A stretch of 10,853 bases of DNA from Conidiobolus incongruus B7586 (taxonomy: Eukaryota; Entomophthoromycota; Entomophthoromycetes; Entomophthorales; Conidiobolaceae): contig JNEM01013570.1 of assembly GCA_000697335.1 (NCBI GenBank), forward strand, positions 1 through 10,853, given 5' to 3'. Shown here piece after piece: positions 1-8,689 of the stretch (positions are counted from its first letter, which is position 1; each line of letters starts with the position of its first letter). The notes under the pieces are model-generated. The model saw only the letters and a program-made list of their open reading frames with translations. It made no database searches and was not told where the DNA came from. The position numbers and the translations under genes were made by a program.

Positions 1-149
1 GAATTTTTTATCATTTAAAATAAATAAACTTTTTTTATAAATAATAAAAATAAAAGTATAATATAATATTTATATTCTCCTTATTATTAATAGTTTTTTG
101 CTATATTTTTTATAATCTGTTAATACTTAATCAATTTTTTTTATCAAAA

Positions 150-940
150 ACTAAAATTTTATATTTTTTATATTTATTAAATTTATTTATAAAAATCTTT
201 TTATAACCTAATTTATTAATTACTTAAAGTAATTAAAATGACATAATTTATAATCTAAAGAATAAATTAGATCTAATACCTTTATTTAGTTATTTTTAAC
301 CAAAATCCTTTTATAATTTCAAATTTATATATTTTATAGTTATTATATTAAAAAATAAATCTTTTTAATTTACATTAAAAATATTAAATAGAAATAATTA
401 TATATTAAAAAGAAATATATATTATACTATTAATTAACTTTCCTTCAAGAAATAAAAAAGTTTAATATATAATATTTATTTAAATAAATTTATATAAGAG
501 TTTAATTTGGTTTAATCTAATATTTGATTTATGTTTTAATAAAAATTTATAAAAAAGGATTTAAATTTCATCAATTATTATAATTCATTATAAAAGCTTT
601 TGATCCTAATAATATTAAAATAAGTTTTATTTAATAATAATTATTTTAACTTATTTTGAACTATGGTTTAATAATGAAATTAGTTTTTTATATTTTTATT
701 AATTAACTTTTATTCGTAATTTATTATGTATAGATATTTATAAGAATAATTTTTATTATTTTGGCAATTCTTTAATTCAAATAATAAGGTTTTTTCAAAT
801 ATATCAGTATACTCTATTAATAATTGAAAATATAATAATTGAAATTATTTTTTTAAATTTTAATAAATTTTAGATAATTTTTTACTTAGGTTTGAAATAG
901 TTAAACTAATAATAAACATTTAATTTAGAAAATAATTTAA
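150..940 (-). pseudogene. Mariner transposase relic of copy A
   Basis: This is the minus-strand remains of the DD(E/D) transposase that would cut and paste the element. Asp-Glu codons equivalent to the DES motif of copy B lie at 572-567. The region equivalent to the second catalytic aspartate lies around 342-350, where the codon now appears to read AAT (Asn) rather than GAT, a G-to-A change. The interval between the two motifs is shorter than in copy B, so deletions have occurred. No reading frame of useful length survives. The limits are set by analogy with copy B, not by a visible start or stop. Confidence 0.6.
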
Positions 941-1078
941 TAAAAAAGTTATCTATAAAATTGAAATAATTTTAAAAAATTTATAGTTAAGTTATATTAA
1001 AATAGAAATAATAGCCTTATAATGATGATTATTTTATTTAAGTTTATTTAATTTAAATAATCAATTTTAAAAGGTTAT

Positions 1079-1094
1079 TATATATATATATATA
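1079..1094. repeat. (TA)8 tract at the end of mariner copy A
   Basis: Eight perfect TA units lie exactly where the outer end of mariner copy A is expected. The corresponding end of copy B also runs into alternating TA at 3173-3187. The tract is therefore probably the terminal inverted repeat plus TA target site, expanded by slippage, rather than an independent microsatellite. Confidence 0.7.
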
Positions 1095-1869
1095 TTTTAA
1101 AATATTATTATTTCCTATATACTATATAAATATATGTTTTTTTCAAAATTAATAATATATTTGAAAAATCAAAAATTAAAAAATTTCCTATTATTTTAAA
1201 TTAACAGGTATAATATGAAAATTTGAATAATATCAAGATTCAAAACTAATTAATTTTAATAAAAATTTCATTTTAATAAAATTTAGAAAATTTGTTTTAT
1301 TAATTATTTCTCAAATTTAATTTATAATAATTATAAGTTATCTTTTTAAATCTTAATATTATAATATTTTTATAAAGTTCTAGAAATTTTGTATAATATA
1401 TTAAATTAATTATGTAAAAAAAATTTATTATCATTAATATTCAATATATTTTGCTTTAATAAAGATATTTCTAAATTTGGATTATTTAAAAGTTTTAATA
1501 TTGGAAATTAAGATAATTATATCATATTATTTTTTATAATTAAATTACTTAGATTATTCAGATAATTAAATTAACAGGCATTGACTTTTATTTTTTTAGA
1601 AATAGTTTTATATGGCAATAAAAGTTATTCTATTAATATAAGCTTTAGATAATTTAAAAAAATATAATAAAAAGTAGATTATAAGAAAGCTTGTATAAGA
1701 GAAATAAAAGTATATTATATTAAATAGAAATATAAAAGTAGCTAATATAACTGAATATTATACAATATTCTTTTTAAATATTAATATCAAAAATTTTAAT
1801 ATTTATGTTTTCCAAGGTATCGTATGATTTTTTAAATTATCCAAAATAACTGATTAAATTTTGTATGAT
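1095..1869. other. AT-rich stretch without a recognisable gene
   Basis: All frames on both strands are closed at short intervals and the sequence is mostly A/T runs. No RNA gene, terminal repeat or further match to the mariner copies was seen. The motif AAATTAACAGG occurs near 1198 and near 1567, but the shared run is short and probably coincidental. This is most likely old decayed repeat DNA. Confidence 0.5.
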
Positions 1870-2165
1870 TATTAATTATTAAGGAAAGACTTATTCATTA
1901 GATAATATATTTTAATGAACTTTTAATTAATTATAGTAATTCAAGATATTTTAAAAATGAATTTCTAGTTTTATTGATATTTTGCTATTAGTTAAAAAAT
2001 CAATTTTAAAGATGATAATATAACCTTACTTGTTCAAAATACTATATATTAAAGTTTAATATATTTTTTGGAAAATGATACTAACTAGAATTTAGCTGAT
2101 AATTTGTGTTTATTTTTAATTAAAATATATGTAATATTAATGGATAACAATTAAAAAAATAGTAA
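1870..2165 (+). pseudogene. Broken coding remnant, unknown family
   Basis: Two plus-strand frames here show protein-like residue usage (for example KDDNITLLVQNTIY from about 2010) instead of the Lys/Ile/Asn/Phe monotony of the surrounding AT DNA. The frames are interrupted by several stops of the TAA/TAG type and the frame changes at least once. It may be the upstream part of the clearer remnant at 2290-2995 on the same strand. No family is recognised, and neither start nor end can be placed. Confidence is limited because AT-rich DNA can give such stretches by chance. Confidence 0.35.
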
Positions 2166-2289
2166 ATAAAAGTTATTTTATAGTATATTAAACTATAAAT
2201 TATTCTGTTATAGTATTTACCTCCATTTTATTCAAACTATATTTATTAGTAGATTTTTGTTTGCAAAGTAAATACAGGAATTAATATGA

Positions 2290-2995
2290 ATCTCAGCTTT
2301 TATCAAAGTTGGACATAAATTATTTTTAACTCAGAAAATAGTGTAGATAAATAAAAATATAGAATTATCTTATATATAAACTCAAACGTATGATTTTGCT
2401 TATCTATCTAGAGATTTTAATATAAAATAATAGCATTAAAACCGAACCTTATTTACATATGAGCATGTTATTTCAAGATTCCTCTATTGACGGTTTTCAC
2501 TTTTAATCAGTAGTAATTATAAAGCATTTCAGGTGTATAACAATGTATTTGAAACTTTATATAGTCATTTTTTAACTGGTACCGAATTCAACTATTAATA
2601 TAACTTTTCTGAAATAGATGGATTGGAATTCTTAATGCTCCAAAATGAATATATCATAAGTAAAGATATTCAATTGGTAGTATCACGCGACTTAGTAGAA
2701 AATATGCCTTTCATTGCAGTAAAGGTTTTTTGAGAATGGAGTTGCACTTGAAATTATGTAAGGATATTTGGGTCGCAATTTTAATATTCGTGAACTTGAC
2801 AATGCTATTAGATATTGAGCTATCCTTGCATGCCACTATTGTTCTCAAGGTATGGTGGATAAATCATAATACTTTGTGATTAAAATTGGCCAAGATAATA
2901 GCAAATTTGTATAAGTTAATGGCTTAGATTTACTGAGGAGAGATTTGTTTCCAAATTATTAAGGAATTTTAATCACACCAGTTTAAGTATTTTGA
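2290..2995 (+). pseudogene. Broken gene of unknown family, better preserved
   Basis: Base composition rises here above the surrounding desert, and the plus strand carries long protein-like stretches in two frames, for example SRDLVENMPFIAVKVF (about 2684-2731) and YFVIKIGQDNSKFV (about 2869-2910). The second frame closes with TGA at 2993-2995, a plausible original end. About ten breaks in total are apparent, mostly TAA/TAG codons, and the frame changes once. The residue mix (aromatics, Asp, Gly, a Cys-His-Tyr-Cys run at about 2834-2845) argues for a former protein rather than chance. I do not recognise the family; host gene, transposon cargo and virus-derived sequence are all open. It lies on the same strand as mariner copy B, about 180 bp upstream of it. 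Confidence 0.6.
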
Positions 2996-3177
2996 TAATT
3001 CAATCTATATTAAATCAAATCATTCCAAGATAGATGTCATGTCAAATTTGTTAGTATTATCTTGAATTTGAAGTAATGGGAAATATTTTAATTTCTAATT
3101 TTTCAAACATATTATTAGTTTGAAATAAATAAATATATACAAAGTTAAAAGGAAATTATATATTTTTAATACATATA

Positions 3178-3190
3178 TATATATATAATA
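3178..3190 (+). repeat. Left terminal inverted repeat of mariner copy B
   Basis: Thirteen bases are perfectly inverse to 4297-4309. Because the repeat is pure A/T and partly alternating TA, the exact outer edge could shift a few bases into the TA run at 3173-3187. The same start is seen in copy C at about 9993. Confidence 0.65.
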
Positions 3191-3346
3191 ATTTTTTGAT
3201 TAAAAAAATAACTTTTTAATATTGGTTGTTTAATTTAATCATGCTTAAACTAAATAATAATCATTAAAAGTTTTTTATTTTAATATTTGTAAAACTTAAC
3301 CATAAACTCTTTAAAATTATTTAAAATTCACAAGCAATTTTTAATA

Positions 3347-4165
3347 ATGAAATATTATCTAAATCAACAATTTATCACTAGGTAAATTATTTTAAAGTTA
3401 AGAGAGAAATTATCTAAAACTTGTTAAAATATAAAAAACTAACTTAAACTATTACTCTTTTAATTATTAATAAAGTAAAAAAATATATTGAAAGACACCT
3501 TTTTATTTTAGTTAAAGAATTATCTAAACATTTTAATATTAGTTGTATAAGTATTTTATATATATTAAAGTTTAAACTTAAATTAATAAATAAATATATA
3601 AAATAGATACCTTATAATTTAACTAAAGCTTAAAAAAAAGCTAGAGTAGTTATTATTAAATAAAACTTATTAAAATATTTTTAGAAGCTTAAACTTTTAC
3701 AATAAATAATTATAATTGATGAATCTTAGATTTTTATATATATCCTTTATTAAAACACAAATCAAAATATTAGATTAAGTTAAATTAACCTCTTTTACAA
3801 ATCTCTTAAAATAAACATTTTATTAATAAACAAATATTAATTATTATAATAGATTATAGTAGTATATGCTATTTTTATTTAGTTTATAAAGGAAGATTAA
3901 TTAATAATAAACTTTATATTTCTTTTTTAAATAAAAGTATTTCTAATTAGTGTTCTTAATATAATTTGAGAAAACCTATTTTTTTGCATGATAATTATAA
4001 AATACATAAATTTAAAGTTGTAAAAAACTTTTTAATTAAAAATAACTGGAAAAAACTACTACATCTAGTATACTCTTAAGATTATAACCTCTGTAATGAT
4101 AATTGCTTTAATTAAAAAACCAGCTTGTAGGAAAAAAAATTTCTACAAGAAAATTTAATTGGTTT
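3347..4165 (+). pseudogene. Tc1/mariner transposase, inactivated
   Basis: This is the transposase of copy B, the DDE enzyme that excises and inserts the element. A possible ATG is at 3347. A frame from 3481 carries a helix-turn-helix-like stretch (VKELSKHFNISCISILYILK, about 3520-3579) and, around 3616-3657, a Lys/Ala/Arg-rich linker typical of the family. The first catalytic motif IIIIDES lies at 3706-3726. The region at about 3852-3870 resembles the conserved VWGAI strand. In another frame HDNYKIHKFKVVKNFLIKNN (about 3987-4046) is the relic of the second catalytic Asp block, followed about 30 codons later by the relic of the SPDLNPIE block at 4074-4100. That spacing fits a DD34E/D enzyme. 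Between 3481 and 3965 there are about fourteen TAA/TAG codons and no TGA, and at least one frameshift separates the catalytic blocks. About 270 codons remain, against 330-350 usual. Confidence 0.8.
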
Positions 4166-4296
4166 GTGAAACATCAAATTTTAGTTTGTAATAAAAAGAA
4201 CTGTTTTTTAAGTGTTAGATCTTTGCTAAAAATATAGCAAAAAGTTATTAATAATAAAAGAGACTATCAAATTTATATTATATATCAATTTTTATA

Positions 4297-4309
4297 TATT
4301 ATATATATA
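4297..4309 (-). repeat. Right terminal inverted repeat of mariner copy B
   Basis: This is the inverse of 3178-3190. The inverted similarity extends weakly inwards to about 4284 (ATCAATTTTTATA). It is preceded by the segment at about 4200-4290 that matches the outer part of copy A in reverse. Confidence 0.65.
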
Positions 4310-4353
4310 AATATTTATTTATTTTGAATCACAAAAAATTCCTATTATTAAAA

Positions 4354-4830
4354 ATGCAGAGTAATATTAATGGTGATTATCATAACCAAAGTTAAGATGG
4401 ATGATATTAAAAAGTACTTGATGATGATATCTCAAATTATTATCATGACTATGATGAAAATAAGTTTGAGTTTGATTGTGATACTGAAAATAATAAGCGA
4501 TAAAGATATCTCTGATAATGAAGATAATCAAGACAATGACAATGTCAGTGAGGAAGATCATGGACAGTTTGAGATGTAAATTAGTTGGTTTGACCCATAG
4601 TATTCCAGAACATTTAATGAAATTAAACCCAACTGGATATAAAGATCAATATTATATTCGTTGTTAAGATTATGATGCTTATATTAAAATCATTACCAAT
4701 TATAGTGGTCAGTGTATTTAATAAAAGAAATCCAAGAAGCTATAGTTTTTCAATTTGCTCGATAAATTTAAGAGAAACAAAAAGAAAAATGAGATTAACA
4801 TTATGTAATAGGGTATAATAATATTCAATA
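4354..4830 (+). pseudogene. Broken coding block with acidic start, unknown family
   Basis: Just beyond mariner copy B the plus strand again becomes protein-like. From the ATG at 4354 one frame gives a strongly acidic, Tyr/Asn-rich stretch (ISNYYHDYDENKFEFDCDT, about 4428-4484). The next frame continues the acidic theme (DNEDNQDNDNVSEEDHGQFE, about 4517-4576). A third frame has an ATG at 4560 and a short open run of 35 codons containing LVGLTHSIPEHLMKLNPTG. Several interruptions, again mostly TAA/TAG, and apparent frame changes show that it is broken. A 69-codon open frame at 4370-4579 is a mixture of this acidic tract and out-of-frame sequence and is not a gene by itself. The family is not recognised. 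It may be a separate gene or the far side of the remnant at 2290-2995. Confidence 0.5.
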
Positions 4831-7800
4831 ATAACTGTTTTGGAATATTCTACGGGTGTATATATAATAGCTAAAATTTATTTTTGCGGATAGTAATAAT
4901 ATTAATATGATATTATTATTTATAGTCCAATTGAACTATCAAAAATGTTTTACTAATATTTAACTATAATATTACATAATTAGCAGACTTTGAAATATTA
5001 ACTTGTTTAAGATAATTTTGAAATATTACTAGTCTTTATTAAATTATTTATATTACACTTTTTTATATAACCATGATTGATAGTTTGATCTTTAGGGAAT
5101 ATTATAATAGTTGTTTAACATTTTTTGTATTTTTAATATAATTTTAGTATATGAAATATTTATAGCTAGGATATTCAAACTTAAACTATTTTTATATTTC
5201 AAAATTTAGGTATTTTGTGAAAAAATATGATTATCGAGTCATGATAACTTTTTCTATTTATTCTAAAGTTATATTCCAAATGAATTCAATGAATTATAGT
5301 TTAATAAATATAAATTATTTATATTGGTGTATAAATTTAATAGAACCAATTTATATATTATTTTATTAACAATAATACATTATTTATCAGATTTTTTAAA
5401 TTAAATATGATTTTTAATATTCATTACATTTTTCCGAATAAAAAATTTTGATATATATCTACCAGAAATATATGTGTGAGAACTATTAATTACAAAATTA
5501 GGTAAAATTTTTAAATTGAAAATATATTTCTAAGATATATAGTCGCGATTTTAATAGCATTATTAATTTAAATAGCTTCATTTATTATAACCATACAAGA
5601 TTACACATTTTAATACTCTATTTCATATTATAGGCTGAATTTTTATTATCTTCATTAAATATTTAACAATCATATAACTATATATTTTTGTTATCTTTAT
5701 TTATATTTCTTCAATTATTTATATTTTAATTAACTCAAAATATTATTAAATCAGTATTTAATATACTCTTTTAAGATTAATATTTTTTTGTTAAAATAAT
5801 TTTAAAGTTATAAAGGTGATTGGGTGTAATTATGATAATATATTTATTAATAATTATTATAATTTTTGAAAGTATATTTTCTTACTATAAATTTAGAATT
5901 AATATGAAATCATTAAATATTTTCAATAATATTACATTAATTATTGATTTAAAATTGTTCTATTATATATTTGATATTTTAATTATATTAATCAATGATT
6001 ATACTGATTATAATGGTATATATTGTATACATTTTGAAAGTTACTTGCTTTGAGAAAAATATATAAATTATATTTTCAAAATTTATATTCATATACTACA
6101 CATTTGAATTCAGTATACTATTTTCGTTAAATCAAATTCTTAACCTAAATTTGATTAGCTTAATTATATTCTATTATATCCATTTATATCATTTTATTTT
6201 AGAAACTTTACTCATTTGAATTATTGCTATTAGTCAAATATTTATATTTTTAGCAGGTCTCTATAATATTTGATTATTTTTAACAATATAGTTTTTTGTA
6301 ATATAAAAAAAATAATATAAATAAATTGGTATAATAGTTTATAAAGTATTTTTATTATTGCCTAAATAAATTTAAACTTACTCAAATGATTATATTTTAA
6401 TTTTCAAAATATACAATACCATCCAGTTTATTAATCAAAATAAAATTATTTAATAATATATGCTTTTTTAATATTCTAATAGTTGTAATATATCTTTTTA
6501 AATAATGATAAATAATTTTAAATCGAAAGCATTTTAAGTTATTATTATGATAAGATTATAGAGATTAATATTGGAAACTTTAATCTTGCTTAATAATTAT
6601 TAATAAAACCTAATATGCGAAAATCAAATATTTATTTCAATTATAGTAAAATTTTATATAAAATTACTCTAACAGTTTAAATATCTCTCTATTTATATTT
6701 AATGATGAGATAATATTAATATTGCTAAAAAATTAATTATTGAGTAGTATATCCTTTTTTGGTGTACTAATGAAGAATTTTTAATTAATATAATTAAGAT
6801 TTTAATAAATTATGTCTAGTATTCAAAGTTTATATTTATATAGTTGATATATATTTTCAATACTGTTAGTTATGCATTAAAAGTAATTTTATTACCTTGC
6901 AATAAATCTAAAAAAGTATTTTTTTTCTAATTTTTGTTTACTTAATCATATTGAAAAATATAATCTACAAAATAAATTATACAATAGAAAAAATATTTTA
7001 GATATATTAGATAAGATCATATTTAATAATCTTAATTACATTTAATTTATTATTATTTAAATGAATTTCACGAAGACATATTTATTTATGATAGGATTAT
7101 TTCGTTAATAAAACTCAAATTTATTTTTAGTAAATCTAGATCAGGGTTTTATTTCAATATAATTAAAAATATTTTATTGGTTAATATTATATTAATTTTA
7201 AAAGTTTAGAATGATTAACCTTTATGATGTAATTTGAATTTTTATAATTTATTCAAGAATATATTGTAACTATTTTTAACATTGATGATTACTAAATTAT
7301 GATGAATTCATTTCTAATCAGGTATAATAAATAAAACTATTGAATAATATCATGATTTGCGAGATTGAGTATTTGAATAAAGAAAATGAAGGTTAATTAT
7401 ATAATGGTTTATTAATTTTAATAATATTATAATGAAATTAACCGAATGATTAATTAATCATTAGGATTTTGTGTGTTTGATTCAAAGTATCAAATATAGT
7501 TATATCAAATTATATCAATTAAGAAATATTTATTTGAGATTCTAATATTTGAGTAATTAAATTTGGAATTGATTTGATAACTATTCATTAGCCAAAACAT
7601 ATTTACATGATTAATAAATTTATATTTAAATTCCTAATTAGTATGTTCTAAATTTAGAACTTTAAGAGTGTGTATGAATATGGTTATATTGAAATTATAT
7701 GCTAGTTCAATTGATGAATTGAGGTCATAGTAGTGAGTAATTAATTTTATTCAACTAATTTACTTATATTTGTGAAATTTTCTGAATATTGTTTTTGATT

Positions 7801-8163
7801 GACAATATCCTAGGGAAAAGCTAAAAAGTATTTTTAAGAATTGTTTTGAAGTTTGTTTATTTATATTTGTTTAATCATAAAAAATTGTAACTAGAAATAT
7901 TAAATTATGATATTAACACTAGCGGATTCTTTAAATAAGACCATTATAGAGAATAAATTATCTTGATAAATTAGTTAATAAACTGCTAAGAACTCGCTCT
8001 GGTTTAATTTCACTTTTCGAGAATTTTTAATATTAATTTAAATGTCCTAATTTGAGGTATTTTTAGAATTGAATGCTTTAATAGACGTGGATTGGTAATA
8101 AACAATTAGTTTAATGCAAAGTTGAGGATCTCGAATAATGCATAAATTATGAGATTATAAATG
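4831..8163. other. Long AT-rich desert, no convincing gene
   Basis: No frame on either strand gives a protein-like product. The longest, 77 codons at 5820-6053, is almost entirely Ile, Leu, Tyr, Asn, Phe and Lys, as expected of random A/T sequence. No tRNA-like cloverleaf, tandem array or further mariner copy was noticed. The last kilobase before the gene at 8228 has slightly more G and C and longer non-monotonous sequence, so it may include its regulatory region or an older, fully eroded repeat. The desert is probably a graveyard of decayed repeats. Confidence 0.5.
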
Positions 8164-8171
8164 TATATAAA
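8164..8171 (+). promoter_or_regulatory. TATA box of the crystallin-like gene
   Basis: TATATAAA lies 57 bases before the ATG at 8228. With the usual TATA-to-start distance of about 30 bases, transcription would begin near 8195, giving a short leader of about 30 bases. That would leave the in-frame ATG at 8189 outside or at the very edge of the transcript. In such AT-rich DNA TATA matches are common by chance, but the position relative to an intact gene is convincing. Confidence 0.6.
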
Positions 8172-8227
8172 CACTTGGAAGCGATTCAATGTCACAGTTA
8201 GATTTAATCTATTATAAATTTGAAAAT

Positions 8228-8596
8228 ATGAAAGGTTTATTTATTGTATTAGGGTTACTATCGTTACAAGCTGCTAGCAGGTTGGAAAGGAGACAACCTG
8301 GAGATAGAGTGACCTTATATCAAGATATTGACCATCAAGGAACAACTTGGAATGTTGAACCATCTATTTTCTGTACTCAACTTCAAGACAGTGTACGCGA
8401 TCAAGCCAGTTCTGCACATTGGCAAATTAAAAATGCTAATGATTTCGATATCGTTTTCTTCACCGGTGACTGGTGTTCAGGAGATAGAAAAGCTTGGAAA
8501 GCTAGCGATCCTACTGAAGGCCAGCCCAGTAATTTTGTGATTGATGGTATAAATGATCAAGTTAAATCTATTAAATTGATTCACACTAGTGCTTAG
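8228..8596 (+). CDS. Small secreted beta/gamma-crystallin-like protein
   Basis: This gene encodes 122 residues and is intact, with no intron needed, ending in TAG. Residues 1-17 form a signal peptide (MKGLFIVLGLLSLQAAS), followed by LERR, a Kex2-like dibasic site at Arg21-Arg22 that would release a mature protein of 100 residues starting at Gln23. The mature part reads as two Greek-key motifs of the beta/gamma-crystallin fold. Motif one runs from Val28 (Tyr31, Gly38, Trp41) to RDQASS (57-62). Motif two runs from Ile75 (Phe78, Gly85, Trp90) to NDQVKS (109-114). The two hexapeptides resemble the family calcium signature N/D-N/D-x-x-S/T-S, each with one substitution. Cys49 and Cys83 are the only cysteines and may pair. 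The start at 8228 is preferred over the in-frame ATG at 8189 because it begins the signal peptide and fits the TATA position. Third codon positions are A/T-rich, but the gene is far richer in G+C than its surroundings. A secreted antimicrobial or effector role is possible but not shown. Confidence 0.85.
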   Translation: MKGLFIVLGLLSLQAASRLERRQPGDRVTLYQDIDHQGTTWNVEPSIFCTQLQDSVRDQASSAHWQIKNANDFDIVFFTGDWCSGDRKAWKASDPTEGQPSNFVIDGINDQVKSIKLIHTSA

Positions 8597-8673
8597 ATTG
8601 GCTCTATATATCTTTGATCAAATTGATTAAATTTTAACTATAATTCTATAATACAAATAATATGCTTATTGAT

Positions 8674-8686
8674 AATAAAGAATAAA
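8674..8686 (+). terminator. Polyadenylation signals AATAAA (two)
   Basis: AATAAA occurs at 8674-8679 and again at 8681-8686, about 80-90 bases after the stop codon of the crystallin-like gene. This is a normal 3' UTR distance for a compact fungal gene. The motif is frequent by chance in A/T-rich DNA, so the assignment rests mainly on position. Confidence 0.45.
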
Positions 8687-8689
8687 CTA

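Larger units (their letters stand above)
35..1094 (-). mobile_element. Decayed Tc1/mariner element, copy A (minus strand)
   Basis: This is a DNA transposon relic recognised by comparison with copy B (3178-4309) read in reverse. Matching stretches run in the same order through the whole segment. The copy B 3' end matches about 50-170 (shared run TTTTTGCTATATTTTTTA-like). The region around the first catalytic aspartate matches about 560-645, including a near-identical AATAAGTTTTATTTAATAATAA at about 622-643. The copy B 5' leader matches about 960-1075. It ends in a TA repeat at 1079-1094, where the copy B terminal repeat also ends in TA dinucleotides, although the inner part of that repeat seems deleted here. 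The outer boundary near base 35 is approximate. Divergence is high, so the copy is old or heavily mutated. It cannot be autonomous. Confidence 0.75.
3178..4309 (+). mobile_element. Decayed full-length Tc1/mariner element, copy B
   Basis: This DNA transposon of about 1.13 kb has both ends visible. The left end TATATATATAATA (3178-3190) is the perfect inverse of the right end at 4297-4309, and the similarity continues imperfectly inwards (left ...TTTTTTGATT, right ATCAATTTTTAT...). The ends lie in TA-rich sequence, as expected for an element that targets TA. The interior encodes a dead transposase with helix-turn-helix-like and catalytic-motif relics. Length and order fit the roughly 1.0-1.8 kb usual for the superfamily. 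The same family occurs at about 35-1094 (minus) and from about 9993 (plus). Many in-frame TAA/TAG codons make it non-functional. Confidence 0.85.

Noticed and set aside
1010-1060. Possible reverse-transcriptase YxDD motif (Tyr-Asn-Asp-Asp) on the plus strand near 1020
   Set aside because: The segment aligns in reverse with the leader of mariner copy B, Asn is unusual at that position, and no other reverse-transcriptase block is near.
1130-4365. Similarity between flanks near 1150-1200 and 4325-4350 (AAAAAATTCCTATTATT-like)
   Set aside because: The shared run is short and almost pure A/T, and it does not extend. It could be a common insertion context but is not above what such composition yields by chance.
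4367-4561. Minus-strand open frame of 64 codons
   Set aside because: It is the reverse shadow of the acidic plus-strand tract: GAT/GAA repeats read backwards give Ile/Phe/Ser/His-rich sequence.
5820-6053. Open frame of 77 codons on the plus strand
   Set aside because: Its product is a monotony of Ile, Leu, Tyr, Asn and Phe with no motif, as random A/T sequence gives. There is no composition rise and no promoter context that differs from its surroundings.
8328-8540. Plus-strand open frame of 70 codons inside the crystallin-like gene
   Set aside because: It is an out-of-frame shadow of the intact secreted-protein gene, with no independent support.
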